From Synechococcus sp. MU1642 (GTDB lineage: Bacteria; Cyanobacteriota; Cyanobacteriia; PCC-6307; Cyanobiaceae): a stretch of DNA of 64,000 nucleotides. Position 1 is the first letter of the stretch. Every line of letters starts with the position of its first letter. The position numbers were made by a program, and so were the translations under genes. The notes beneath the pieces were generated by a model, which ran no database searches, was not told the origin of the DNA, and worked only from the letters and a program-made list of their open reading frames with translations. Of the stretch, positions 30,166 through 39,584 are shown one piece after another. The stretch lies in contig NZ_VTKZ01000001.1 in assembly GCF_020514115.1 (NCBI RefSeq), positions 1-64,000 of the forward strand, read 5' to 3'.

Positions 30166-33126
30166 TTATTTCGCCTCCATCCAGTTCGCGCCGACGCCGG
30201 TCTCCACCACCAAGGGAACACTCAGTTCAACGGCCTGTTCCATGGTCCGCACCACCAGCTCTCGGGTGGCGTCCAGGGCGTCCGGTGCCACCTCGAGCAC
30301 CAGTTCGTCGTGCACCTGCAGCAGCAGCTGGGCCGGTAGGCCCTGACGCTGCAGGGCGTCTTGCAGCTGCACCATCGCCACTTTGATGATGTCGGCACTC
30401 GAACCCTGAATCGGGGCGTTGGCAGCCGCCCGCAGTTGCTGCGCCTCCATGCCACCGCGGCGGGCCACATCCAGGTCGATCTCCAGAGGGTCCTTGCCCA
30501 GCAGCCGCCCCAGGCCGTTGCGATCGAAGTGGAACGGCCGCCGGCGGCCGAGAATCGTTTCCACGTAACCGCGGCTGAGGGCGAGCCGCTCCTGCAGCTC
30601 GAGGAAGGCGAACACCTTCGGGTAGCGCTGCTTGTACTTGGCCAGGAACTCCTTGGCTTCGCTCTGGCTCACGCCGGTTTCCCGGGCGAAGCGCTGGGCT
30701 CCCATGCCGTAGATCACACCGAAGTTGATCGTTTTGCCGAGCCGACGCTCGTCCGGGCTGACTTCGTCCTTGTCCAGCAGCAGCCTGGCGGTCAGCGCGT
30801 GCACGTCGTCGCCGCTGCGGTAGGCCTCCTGCAGCACCTCTTCTCCCGAGAGGTGGGTGAGGATGCGCAGCTCGATCTGGGAGTAATCAGCGCTGAGCAG
30901 GGTCCAGCCCTCCTGCGGCAGGAAGGCCTTGCGGATCCGCCGGCTGTACTCGGTGCGCACCGGAATGTTCTGCAGGTTGGGGTTGCTGCTGCTCAGCCGC
31001 CCCGTTGCCGTCACCGCCTGGTTGAAATCGGTGTGGACCCGCCCGGTTTCAGCCTCCACCAGCTGCGGCAAGGCGTCGATGTACGTGCTCTTGAGTTTGC
31101 TGAGCACCCGGTGCTCCAGCACCAGGGGCACCACCGGGTGGTCGTTGCCGAGCTTTTCCAGCACGGTGGCGTCGGTGCTGAAGCCGGTTTTGGTGCGCCG
31201 GGATTTCTTGCGATCCAGGCCAAGGGTGTCGAACAGCAGCTCCCCCAGCTGCTTGGGTGAGGCCAGGTTGAAGTCCACTCCAGCGGCTGCTTTGGCGTCG
31301 GATTCCAGCTGCTGCAGGGTGGTGCCCATCTCCTCGGAAAGGCCCTGGAGATAGGGCACATCAATGCGGATTCCGGTGGATTCCATCCGGGCCAGCACCG
31401 GTTCCAGCGGCTGCTCCACCTGCTCCAGCAATGGCAGCAGTTGGGGGCCCATGGTCTCCAGCTGACGTCGCAGCAGCAGGGCGAGGCGGTGGGTGACGTG
31501 CACGTCCATGCCGCAGTACAGGCTGGCGGGCTCCAGCGGTACATCGGCGAAGGTTTGCTTTTTGCCCACCAGATCGGTGAAGGCGGTGGGCTGGAAGCCG
31601 AACTCCCGTTCGGCCATCAGCTCCAGACCATGTTTGGCCGCGGCATCCCGCAGGTAATCGGCCAGCAGTGTGTCGATCACGACGCCCTCCAGGGCAACGC
31701 CATGCCGCAACAGGATCAAGCGGTCGTATTTGGCGTTCTGCAGAGCCTTGGGGTGGTTGCTGCTGGCCAGCCAGGGGGCGAGGGCGGTGAGCACGGTTTC
31801 CAAGGGCAGCTGCTCCGGGCTGCTGTCTTCACTGCCTTTGTGACCCAGCGGGATGTAGGCGAGTGCGTCCAGGGCCTCTCCCCAGCAGATGCCGATGCCC
31901 ACCAGTTCGGCGCGGAATGGGTTGAGGTCGGTGGTCTCGGTGTCGAAGGCCACAGGCAGGCTGCTGTCGGTGCAGGCCATCAGTCTTTGCACCAGGGCGT
32001 CCAGGGCCGTTTCGGTCTGGATCAGCTGCGGCTTCAGGGCCGGCAGCCCCACGTCGTCTTGGGTTGTCGGCTCGGTTGCGGCCTCTGCAGCTGCCGGTTC
32101 TGTGGTGGCTGAGCGGCGGGGGGTCTTAGCTGTAGCGGCCTCCGCATTGGCCCCGTAGCCTCCTTCGGAGAAAGCCGCCACAAAGCCGCCCACCTGGCGC
32201 AGCAGGCTGTTGAGTTCGAGGTCTTCCAGGCAACTGCTCAGGCCGTCGGCATCCACCGACGACAACGGCAGGCTGGGTTCCTTGGGCAGGGGAACATCGA
32301 CGAGAATCTCGGCCAGCTTGCGCGACAGGTAAGCGTTGTCGCGGTCGGCGCGCAGCTTCCCTTTCAGTGCACCTTTGATGGCTCCCCGACTTGCTTGCGG
32401 CCCTTCCGCTTCCACCTGCTCGAGGGTGGCGTACACAGCGTCGAGGTCGCTGTTGTCCTTTAGCAGGTTGATGGCTGTTTTCGGTCCAACACCACGCACG
32501 CCGGGGATGTTGTCGGAGCTGTCACCGGTGAGGGCCTTGAGGTCCACCACCTTGTCGGGCATTACGCCGAGCTTGCCGAGCACCCCCTCTTCGCGGATCA
32601 GCGTTGGACCACTGCTTTTGGCGTAGGGCCCGCCGCCCATGTAGAGCACCGCGATGTCGCGGCTGTCGTCTACCAGCTGGAACAGGTCGCGGTCTCCCGA
32701 GAGGATCCGGACGCCCCATCCCGAGTCGGCCGCCCGGTTCGCAAGGGTTCCCAGCACATCGTCGGCTTCGTAACCCGGTGCCATGCAGAGGGGGAGCTGC
32801 AGGTGCGTTTCGAGGATCTGCTGCAGCTGTTCGAGGTCCTGGAAGAACACCTCAGGTGCGACATCCCGATGGGCCTTGTAGTTGGCATCAGCCTTGTGGC
32901 GAAAGGTGGGTTCGGCCGTGTCGAAGGCGATCGCAACACCTTCGGGCTTCAGGGATTTGCTGTTCTCCAGCAGGGCCTTGAGAAAGCCGTAGGTCACGCT
33001 GGTGGGCCGGCCGTCTTTGGTCGCCAGACCCCCTTCCCCTCCCTTGCTGAAGGCGTAGAAGCTGCGGAATGCCAGGGAATGGCCATCCACAAGAAGCAGG
33101 AGGGGCTTGGCGGTGGCCTCGGGCAT
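30166..33126 (-). CDS. polA: DNA polymerase I
   Basis: The 986-residue protein has an N-terminal 5'-3' nuclease domain (LLLVDGHSLAFRSFYAF; GLTGDSSDNIPG-like ALTGDSSDNIPGVRGVGPKTA), a 3'-5' exonuclease domain with the catalytic pattern AFDTETTDLNP and YCGMDVHVT, and a family A polymerase domain (SADYSQIELRIL, KTINFGVIYGMG, LLQVHDELVLEV). All three activities look intact. An Ala/Thr/Glu-rich linker of about 40 residues lies between the nuclease and exonuclease parts. The gene starts at ATG 33126, 24 bases past a membrane-fusion protein gene. Confidence 0.97.
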   Translation of the reverse strand: MPEATAKPLLLLVDGHSLAFRSFYAFSKGGEGGLATKDGRPTSVTYGFLKALLENSKSLKPEGVAIAFDTAEPTFRHKADANYKAHRDVAPEVFFQDLEQLQQILETHLQLPLCMAPGYEADDVLGTLANRAADSGWGVRILSGDRDLFQLVDDSRDIAVLYMGGGPYAKSSGPTLIREEGVLGKLGVMPDKVVDLKALTGDSSDNIPGVRGVGPKTAINLLKDNSDLDAVYATLEQVEAEGPQASRGAIKGALKGKLRADRDNAYLSRKLAEILVDVPLPKEPSLPLSSVDADGLSSCLEDLELNSLLRQVGGFVAAFSEGGYGANAEAATAKTPRRSATTEPAAAEAATEPTTQDDVGLPALKPQLIQTETALDALVQRLMACTDSSLPVAFDTETTDLNPFRAELVGIGICWGEALDALAYIPLGHKGSEDSSPEQLPLETVLTALAPWLASSNHPKALQNAKYDRLILLRHGVALEGVVIDTLLADYLRDAAAKHGLELMAEREFGFQPTAFTDLVGKKQTFADVPLEPASLYCGMDVHVTHRLALLLRRQLETMGPQLLPLLEQVEQPLEPVLARMESTGIRIDVPYLQGLSEEMGTTLQQLESDAKAAAGVDFNLASPKQLGELLFDTLGLDRKKSRRTKTGFSTDATVLEKLGNDHPVVPLVLEHRVLSKLKSTYIDALPQLVEAETGRVHTDFNQAVTATGRLSSSNPNLQNIPVRTEYSRRIRKAFLPQEGWTLLSADYSQIELRILTHLSGEEVLQEAYRSGDDVHALTARLLLDKDEVSPDERRLGKTINFGVIYGMGAQRFARETGVSQSEAKEFLAKYKQRYPKVFAFLELQERLALSRGYVETILGRRRPFHFDRNGLGRLLGKDPLEIDLDVARRGGMEAQQLRAAANAPIQGSSADIIKVAMVQLQDALQRQGLPAQLLLQVHDELVLEVAPDALDATRELVVRTMEQAVELSVPLVVETGVGANWMEAK

Positions 33127-33150
33127 GACTTCGGTGGAGACGTGGGTGGA

Positions 33151-34317
33151 TCAATCGCGGCGATCAGCCCAGGGGGGCAGATCGATGAACACGCGAGTGC
33201 CTGATTCGAGACCGTTCAGGATCGCAGTCTGGTCGCCGCTGCTGTTGCCTAGTTCCACCGGCTGGAAACGTGGTTTTTGCTTGTCATCCACCAACAACAC
33301 GCCAGGTTTGCCGTCCTCCATCACGATCGCCACCGTGGGCACCAGGATTTTTGGTGCACTGCGCCCGGTCTGGAAATTGATGTCGGCGGTCATGCCGATC
33401 TTCAGTTCTTTCTGCGGGTTGACGAAGTTCAGCCTCACCTCGAAGGAGGTGACGTTGTTCTCTTTTGCTGCGCGGGGGGCAATTTCATTCACCGTTCCCT
33501 GGAAGCGCTCATCGGGGAAGGCATCCACCCGGATTTCGGCGTTCTGGCCGGTCACGATTCGGCCGATGTCGCTTTCCGGAACGCGGGCCCTCACCTCCAA
33601 ACCTTGCGAAAGCTCAACGATCGAGGCGCTGGTGGCACCGGCTGTGGCCGAGGCGGCGGTGGTGGGGGTCACAAACGACCCCGGTTCGGCGTAGCGAGCT
33701 GTGATCGTCCCTGAGAAGGGGGCACGGATCGTTTTTTCGCGGCTCTCCTGTTCCAGTTGCTCCACCCGTTCTCGGGCTGCTACCAGGCCCGCCTGTCGGG
33801 CAAGCAATTCGAAGCGCGCATCACTGAAGTCATCAGCGCTGATCGCGCCGCTTGAATACAGCTGGTCGCGACGCTCGAAGTCCTCCTTCTTGTTTTGGTA
33901 ATTGGCTTCGGCCTGGCGCAGCAGAGCCTGCATCTCTTGCAGCCGATCATCGAGATCGCCGCGATCCATCACCGCGAGTACCTGCTCTTTTCCCACCACA
34001 TCTCCTTCATCCACCTTCAGCTGAGCCAGCAGACCCTGCTTGCGCGGACTCACATTCACTTTCTGCTGGGCCTGGAGTTCGCCATTGGCAGTGATCACCC
34101 CAGAAAGCACGCCGCGTTCAGCGGTGGTGGTGAAGGGCTTCAGATCCCGTTGACGGTTGCTCCAGGGTCCGTAGCGCAGCAGCAGCCCACCCCCGCAAAG
34201 GGCCAGCACGAGCAATCCCACCATCGCGGCTTTGGGCCGTCTGGATCGTGCTTTTGCCACTGAGGCCAGTTCTGCTTCAGGCGATGGGGACGCAGGGGAG
34301 CGCAAGGACTGCAACAT
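33151..34317 (-). CDS. HlyD/MacA-type periplasmic adaptor (membrane fusion) protein
   Basis: The true start is ATG 34317 (388 residues); the ORF opens upstream across ychF antisense. A membrane helix (AAMVGLLVLALCGGGLLL) follows about 30 residues in. Then come a lipoyl-like half (VSPRKQGLLAQLKVDEGDVVGKEQ), a coiled-coil hairpin (LQEMQALLRQAEANYQNKKEDFERRDQL) and the second half IRAPFSGTITARYAEPGSF. Such proteins couple an inner-membrane ABC or RND pump to an outer-membrane channel. No pump gene is adjacent. Confidence 0.88.
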   Translation of the reverse strand: MLQSLRSPASPSPEAELASVAKARSRRPKAAMVGLLVLALCGGGLLLRYGPWSNRQRDLKPFTTTAERGVLSGVITANGELQAQQKVNVSPRKQGLLAQLKVDEGDVVGKEQVLAVMDRGDLDDRLQEMQALLRQAEANYQNKKEDFERRDQLYSSGAISADDFSDARFELLARQAGLVAARERVEQLEQESREKTIRAPFSGTITARYAEPGSFVTPTTAASATAGATSASIVELSQGLEVRARVPESDIGRIVTGQNAEIRVDAFPDERFQGTVNEIAPRAAKENNVTSFEVRLNFVNPQKELKIGMTADINFQTGRSAPKILVPTVAIVMEDGKPGVLLVDDKQKPRFQPVELGNSSGDQTAILNGLESGTRVFIDLPPWADRRD

Positions 34318-34368
34318 GGACCCACAAAACTTCACAACAGTCTCGCCGTTGGCCGGTAGATTCCGCCG

Positions 34369-35460
34369 ATGCTCAAAGCCGGAATTGTCGGATTGCCCAA
34401 TGTGGGCAAGTCCACCTTGTTCAATGCCTTGGTCGCCAACGCACAAGCGCAGGCTGCCAATTTCCCGTTTTGTACGATCGAGCCAAACGTCGGCACCGTG
34501 GCGGTGCCTGATGAGCGATTGGACCGGCTCACGGAACTGAGCAAGAGCCAGGACACAATTCCAACCCGGATGGAGTTTGTGGACATTGCTGGACTGGTGA
34601 AAGGTGCCAGCCAGGGTGAAGGTCTGGGCAACAAGTTTCTGGCCAACATCCGCGAGGTGGACGCGATCGTTCACGTGATTCGTTGCTTCGAGGACGACGA
34701 CGTCATCCATGTTTCTGGGACCGTGGGCCCGTCCCGTGATGCGGAGGTGATCAACCTGGAGCTGGGTCTGGCTGACCTGGCCCAGATCGAGAAGCGCCGG
34801 GAGCGCCTGAAGAAGCAGATGCGCACCAGCAAGGAGGCGCAGGTGGAAGACGCTGCTCTTGAGCGGATTCAGGCGGTGCTCGAGAACGGTGGTGCGGCCC
34901 GCAGCGTCGACTTAAGCGATGAAGAAGTGGCGATGATCAAGCCCTTGGGGCTGTTAACCGCCAAGCCGATCATCTACGCCACCAATGTGAGTGAGGACGA
35001 CCTGGCTGAGGGCAATGCTTTCTGCACCGAGGTGGTTGAACTGGCCGCCAAGGAAGGGGCCGAAACGGTGCGGATCTCGGCCCAGGTTGAAGCAGAGCTG
35101 GTGGAACTGGGAGATGAGGAAATCGCTGATTATTTGGAAGGTCTCGGGGTGACGGAAGGCGGTCTGCAAAGCCTGATTCGGGCCACTTATCGGTTGTTGG
35201 GGCTGCGCACCTACTTCACCACCGGTGAAAAGGAAACTAGGGCCTGGACTTTCAAAGCCGGGATGACAGCTCCGCAGGCTGCCGGTGTGATCCACACCGA
35301 TTTCGAACGAGGCTTCATCCGCGCTCAGACCATCGGTTGGGAGAAGCTGCTGGAAGCAGGCTCACTGGTGGAAGCACGCAATAAGGGTTGGCTACGCAGT
35401 GAAGGCAAGGAGTATGTGGTTGATGAAGGCGATGTGATGGAGTTTCTCTTCAACGTTTGA
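34369..35460 (+). CDS. ychF: Ribosome-associated ATPase YchF (Obg family)
   Basis: The 363-residue P-loop NTPase binds ATP better than GTP. It has GLPNVGKSTLFNAL (P-loop), TIEPNVGTVAVPD (switch I), FVDIAGLVKGASQGEGLGN (G3) and a TGS domain with RAWTFKAGMTAPQAAGVIHTDFERGFIRA. YchF associates with ribosomes and influences translation initiation and stress responses. ATG 34369 is preceded by a short gap to the divergent membrane fusion protein gene. Confidence 0.97.
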   Translation: MLKAGIVGLPNVGKSTLFNALVANAQAQAANFPFCTIEPNVGTVAVPDERLDRLTELSKSQDTIPTRMEFVDIAGLVKGASQGEGLGNKFLANIREVDAIVHVIRCFEDDDVIHVSGTVGPSRDAEVINLELGLADLAQIEKRRERLKKQMRTSKEAQVEDAALERIQAVLENGGAARSVDLSDEEVAMIKPLGLLTAKPIIYATNVSEDDLAEGNAFCTEVVELAAKEGAETVRISAQVEAELVELGDEEIADYLEGLGVTEGGLQSLIRATYRLLGLRTYFTTGEKETRAWTFKAGMTAPQAAGVIHTDFERGFIRAQTIGWEKLLEAGSLVEARNKGWLRSEGKEYVVDEGDVMEFLFNV

Positions 35461-35629
35461 TCACGACCGGTGCACGTCTTATGTGCCGATCGTCATCCGG
35501 ATCAGTCGTTTCAGCGGTGTGGCCGTTCCTAGATGTAGGTGAAGGCTGTTTTGTGCGTGCCGGCATGCACGATTAGTTGGAGCCGTTGGCTCTGAAGGGG
35601 ATGGTCTGCCTGGCCTGCGTCACGGTCCT
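35461..35629. other. Convergent spacer between ychF and the MFS gene, with a near-palindrome
   Basis: The 169-base gap has no gene I can support. It contains an 18-base near-palindrome at 35553-35570 (GTGCGTGCCGGCATGCAC) whose one mismatch would be a G:U pair in RNA. Just after ychF there is a looser inverted repeat around GGTGCAC and GTGCC. Either could act in termination of the two convergent genes, but neither is followed by a T run. Confidence 0.3.
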
Positions 35630-36949
35630 TCAGTGCTGAGTCATTCTCCTCGTTTCAGCTGATCCAACAGAGCCATGAGTCCTGGCGACCGTTGCTGGCG
35701 GTTCCTGGTTGAGTGCAGCGTCAGCGGTTGCCGTTGCCCTGTAGCGCGGCTTGAGGCTGCGCAGGGTGGGGAGCACGACCAGGCAGGCCCCACCCATCGA
35801 CAGCCAGAGCAGAAGGCCATTGTTCTGAAGATCCAACAAGGCTCCTCCAGCCAGGGGAGCCACGATGGCGCTGATGGCGAAGCACTGGGAAAACAGTGCC
35901 ATCGCCAATCCACGGTGTTGTGGTGGTGTCTCTTCGATGACGGCTTCTGTGGCCGTGGGTAGGAAAGCGGCCTGGGCGAAGGCCATCGGCAGCAAGGCTG
36001 TTAGCACTAAGACAGTTCCGTTTTCGAACAGGGAGGACAGGGCAAGCAAGCTGCAGCCCAGACTGAATCCTGCAAGGCTCAAGCCGAGCCCGAAGGCAAC
36101 GCTGCGCTCTGACAGCCAACGGCCCACCGGCCACTGCAGGCTCACCAGCAACGTCAATTGAAGGGCGATCAGGGCACTGCTATGGCTTTCGCTCAAAGCC
36201 GGTCGCAACAACCCGCCGCGCACCAGATCGAGGGGAAGTGCACTCTGTTGAAGGGCCAGGATTCCGGTGGCCACCACACTGATCAGCAGCACTGGCAGGA
36301 GGGGAAGCAACCAAGGCAGCCGGGGCGTTGGCCGTGGACCATCCGGCTCTGGGCTATTGCCGCTGAGGTTGCGGAAGGGCGGACTGTCCTGGAGGGGAAC
36401 AAGGCTGATCAGCACCAACACAGCGCCCATGCACAACGCTTCAACGCTGTACACCGTCCGCAGCATTCCCAGAGTGGCGGCAGCGGTTCCGATCAGAGTG
36501 CCAATGCCAATGCCGAGAGCATCGGCACTGCGCACGAGGGCGTAGCCCCGTCCGGAAGGCAGGTTGCCGCAACTCAAGGGAACGGCCAATTCGATGGCAG
36601 GCCAGTACAAACCCGCTGCACAGCCCAGCAGCAGTTGTCCCAGTAGGTAGCTGTTGTAGTTGTCGGCCTGCAGCAGGATCAGATCGGCCCCAATGGCCAA
36701 AAGGGTTGTTCCCCTGACTGGCCAGGAGCAGGGGATGCCGCGATCGAGCAGTGCACCGCTCAGCAGACGCACCACCGTGCCAATCAGCGCCGAGACCGCC
36801 AGGCCGCTACCCACTTCACGCGCTGAGAAGTCGATCGCATGAAAGATCAGCGGCGTCATGAACATCACCCCGCCGGCACCGATAGATGCCAGAAACCTCA
36901 GTCGGGTGACGTTTTTCAGCGGTGATGGAAACTGGTTCCACCACCGCAG
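35630..36949 (-). CDS. Major facilitator superfamily (MFS) transporter with an unusual start
   Basis: A 12-helix carrier with family motif A-like GTVVRLLSGALLDRG. The substrate is unknown; drug or sugar export are the usual roles for this type. The first canonical start, GTG 36868, would cut the first helix in half. The frame continues upstream and reads PLRWWNQFPSPLKNVTRL, RFLASIGAGGV, as in related proteins recalled from memory. It holds no ATG/GTG/TTG back to a TGA at 37022-37024. CTG 36949 is the first codon before the conserved RWWNQF block and is used here as an estimate. The 5' end overlaps the divergent DUF1400 gene. Confidence 0.7.
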   Translation of the reverse strand: MRWWNQFPSPLKNVTRLRFLASIGAGGVMFMTPLIFHAIDFSAREVGSGLAVSALIGTVVRLLSGALLDRGIPCSWPVRGTTLLAIGADLILLQADNYNSYLLGQLLLGCAAGLYWPAIELAVPLSCGNLPSGRGYALVRSADALGIGIGTLIGTAAATLGMLRTVYSVEALCMGAVLVLISLVPLQDSPPFRNLSGNSPEPDGPRPTPRLPWLLPLLPVLLISVVATGILALQQSALPLDLVRGGLLRPALSESHSSALIALQLTLLVSLQWPVGRWLSERSVAFGLGLSLAGFSLGCSLLALSSLFENGTVLVLTALLPMAFAQAAFLPTATEAVIEETPPQHRGLAMALFSQCFAISAIVAPLAGGALLDLQNNGLLLWLSMGGACLVVLPTLRSLKPRYRATATADAALNQEPPATVARTHGSVGSAETRRMTQH

Positions 36950-38571
36950 AGGGTCAGGCGTTGCTGCGCGGACGCTTAACAGGACGATCCATCGCGATGG
37001 GCTTCTTGGGCAGTCTGCTGCTCAGCACGTCTACACCGTGGCCTGTTGGCTCCACAGAACGTGTGGAGGTCAAGATCGACGGCGTGGTTCTTCCGGTTTC
37101 GGTAGAAGAGCTCGGTGCCTTTGTGCGCTCGCCGACGGCTGATCCAGTGCAGCTATCGCGATCGGAGCTGTCCACCTGGATGGGTCTTCTCGCGCCAGAG
37201 AGTCGGCAGGGGCTGATTCGTCTGCTCAAGGCACCGATTCTCTCCCGGCGCAGCTTCGGGAGTCAGCTGCTGAGCAGCTGGGGGGCTGGTCCGCTTCTGG
37301 ACGCGCTGGGGGAATTAATTCGAGTGGAGGACGGACAGCGCATCGATCGTTCGCTAGTGCTCTCAACTCTGGAGGAGCTGCTCGAACGGCAGGAAATCGT
37401 TTCGACGCTGGATGTGTTGGAAGCTTTGCCCACCCAGCAGCTGCGTCTTGATTTGGATGCGCTGGTGGCTGCCGCTACCCGCTGGCGGCTGGATCTGCAG
37501 CGACACCAGACCTTGATGCGGGCTTTGGCTCAAAAAGAGGCCGGCCTGCAGTCCCTCAATGGGACAGAGAGTTTTATCTCGGCAGAATCGCCCCGTCAGT
37601 CAACGCTTGCGGTGGACCATCGTCCAGGTCCATTGCTGGTGGAACGTTGGATCCCCCAGTCACCCCGCGAGGATCGAATCTGGATCTTGATGATGCCGGG
37701 GTTGGGCGGGGACCCCAACCACTTCCATTGGCTGGCGCGTTCGCTAATGCAGGCGGGCTGGCCTGTGGCGTTGCTTGAGCATCCCGGCAGTGACGCCGCC
37801 GCCGTCCAGGCGTTGCTTGATGGGCGTCAGTCGTTTGACGGCGCCGCAGCACTCCGTGAGCGGTTGGCTGATCTTGCGGCGGTGCTGGACGCGCAACGAC
37901 GGGGCGAATTGAACATCCCTGGGACCGAGGTGGTGCTGATGGGGCATTCCCTGGGTGCCTTGACGGGTCTCTTGGCCGGTGGCGCGGTGCTGGTGCCCGG
38001 GATGGGGAAGCGCTGTGAAGGTGCCTTGGTGGGCTTGCCCCTCACCAACCTCTCGGAATTACTCCAGTGCGAACTGGCGGCAGGCCGCGCGCTGGAGGTC
38101 AACGCGATGGCATCGCAGCCCCGGGCGGTGGTGGGTCTCAACAGCTTTGGCGGTTTGATCTGGCCGCACCCCTCCAACAAGGCGTTGCCGATTCCCATGC
38201 TGATGGTGGGTGGGACGCTCGATCTGATCACCCCTCCTTTGGACGAGCAGCTGCCTCTTTTGGCTGGATTGTCGAAGCATCCCTCCAGCCGGGTGGTGGT
38301 GGTTGAGGGGGCCAGTCATTTCTCGCCGATTCGTGTGGATGGCCAAGGCAAGGCGTCAGAGGGGGACGACCTCTTCCAGCTCAGCGAAGAGTTGGTGGGG
38401 GTCAATCCTCTCAGCGTTCAACGGGTGATTGCCCATGAAGTCATCCGTTTCCTCGATGCCCTGAGCTCCGAGTCACCCCGCAACGATGCTGTTCACCTCA
38501 TGGAAGCCAGTTCCAAGACGCGCTGGCATCGCTTGGGCCGTCGCCCGGCCTTGCAACTGCTGGATCAGTAG
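36925..38571 (+). CDS. Secreted alpha/beta hydrolase with a DUF1400-like N-terminal domain
   Basis: The protein starts at ATG 36925 (548 residues; GTG 36922 is also open). A basic segment and hydrophobic GFLGSLLLSTSTPW look like a signal peptide. A DUF1400-like domain follows (VEVKIDGVVLPVSVEELGAFV), then the hydrolase domain with LMMPGLGGDPNHFHWLA, the nucleophile elbow GHSLGAL, LMVGGTLDLITPP and the histidine in GASHFSPIR. Cyanobacterial proteins of this build are mostly of unknown substrate. The gene's end overlaps the stop of the convergent ABC permease by seven bases. Confidence 0.82.
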   Translation: METGSTTAEGQALLRGRLTGRSIAMGFLGSLLLSTSTPWPVGSTERVEVKIDGVVLPVSVEELGAFVRSPTADPVQLSRSELSTWMGLLAPESRQGLIRLLKAPILSRRSFGSQLLSSWGAGPLLDALGELIRVEDGQRIDRSLVLSTLEELLERQEIVSTLDVLEALPTQQLRLDLDALVAAATRWRLDLQRHQTLMRALAQKEAGLQSLNGTESFISAESPRQSTLAVDHRPGPLLVERWIPQSPREDRIWILMMPGLGGDPNHFHWLARSLMQAGWPVALLEHPGSDAAAVQALLDGRQSFDGAAALRERLADLAAVLDAQRRGELNIPGTEVVLMGHSLGALTGLLAGGAVLVPGMGKRCEGALVGLPLTNLSELLQCELAAGRALEVNAMASQPRAVVGLNSFGGLIWPHPSNKALPIPMLMVGGTLDLITPPLDEQLPLLAGLSKHPSSRVVVVEGASHFSPIRVDGQGKASEGDDLFQLSEELVGVNPLSVQRVIAHEVIRFLDALSSESPRNDAVHLMEASSKTRWHRLGRRPALQLLDQ

Positions 38572-39584
38572 CGCACCCGCGGATCGAGGGCGGCCACCAG
38601 CAAGTCAACGGCAACACTCACCAGCACCACCAAGGCGGCGATCACCACCACGATGCCCTGAACGACGGGGTAGTCCCTTTGGTTGATGGCTTCCTGTAGC
38701 CGCAGGGCGATGCCTGGCCAGGAAAAGGTGACCTCGATTAGCAGGGCCCCACCGATCAAGGAGGCCACGGTGATGCCAGCGATGGTGAGCACAGGCAGCA
38801 AGGCATTGGGTAGTCCGTGGCGAAGGATCACCTGGCGCTCACTCAGGCCGCGGCTGCGTGCCGCTTCCACGTAGTCGCCGCGCAAGGTGCGTCGCAGGTT
38901 CAGTCGCAGAGCTGTCGTGAAGGTGCCACTCAGCAGCAGGGCCAGTGTTCCTGCGGGCAGGATCAGGTGACGCACGGTGCCTCGGAAGGCGGCCCAGTTG
39001 TTCTGAAGAGCGCTGTCGAGAAGGAAAAATCCGCTGCCCTCGGGGGGGAGAAGGCTGGGCGGGAATCGCCCGCCCACAGGCAACCAGCCCAGGCTGACGG
39101 CGAACACCAGCTGAACCAGCATGGCCACCCAGAACGGCGGCAGGGCATAGGTGCCCAATCCGTAGAGGCGACCTCCGAGATCAATCTTTCCCTCGGGCCG
39201 TGCGATGCCGCTGAAGCCAATGCTCAGTCCCACCACAGCGGCGATAACTAGGGCGATGACGCTCAGCTCCAGGCTGGCAGGCAGGGTTTTGCCGATGATG
39301 GTTCGAACCGGCTCCTGGTTGATCAGAGCTTGCCCCAGATCGCCGTGGATCAAGTCCTTTAGAAATCCTAGGTACTGATCGAGCAACGACTGATCTAGGC
39401 CTAGCCGAGCGCGCATGGCGGCTTTGGCGGCAGCGGGAGCCCGGCTGCCAAGCACTGCATCCACGGGATCCCCTGGGGCAACGCGCAGCAACAGGAATAC
39501 CAGGCTGGCAATCAGCCACAACATCAACGGTGCCAGGCCGAGGCGGGTGGCGCTATAGCGCGCGAGGTCTCGGGCGCGTCCCAT
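38565..39584 (-). CDS. ABC transporter permease, dipeptide/oligopeptide (DppB) type
   Basis: The 339-residue protein has six membrane helices with the DppB permease pattern, including LLLRVAPGDPVDAVLG near the start and EAARSRGLSERQVILRHGLPNALLPVLT. It would form the channel for a peptide or nickel-type importer. It overlaps the upstream binding-protein gene by one base, so the two are one operon. No DppC, DppD or DppF gene is in the window; those subunits must be elsewhere. Confidence 0.92.
   Translation of the reverse strand: MGRARDLARYSATRLGLAPLMLWLIASLVFLLLRVAPGDPVDAVLGSRAPAAAKAAMRARLGLDQSLLDQYLGFLKDLIHGDLGQALINQEPVRTIIGKTLPASLELSVIALVIAAVVGLSIGFSGIARPEGKIDLGGRLYGLGTYALPPFWVAMLVQLVFAVSLGWLPVGGRFPPSLLPPEGSGFFLLDSALQNNWAAFRGTVRHLILPAGTLALLLSGTFTTALRLNLRRTLRGDYVEAARSRGLSERQVILRHGLPNALLPVLTIAGITVASLIGGALLIEVTFSWPGIALRLQEAINQRDYPVVQGIVVVIAALVVLVSVAVDLLVAALDPRVRY

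Noticed and set aside
30361-32112. Plus-strand frames of 299 and 223 codons
   Set aside because: Both lie antisense inside polA, whose motifs are intact; no independent homology is visible.
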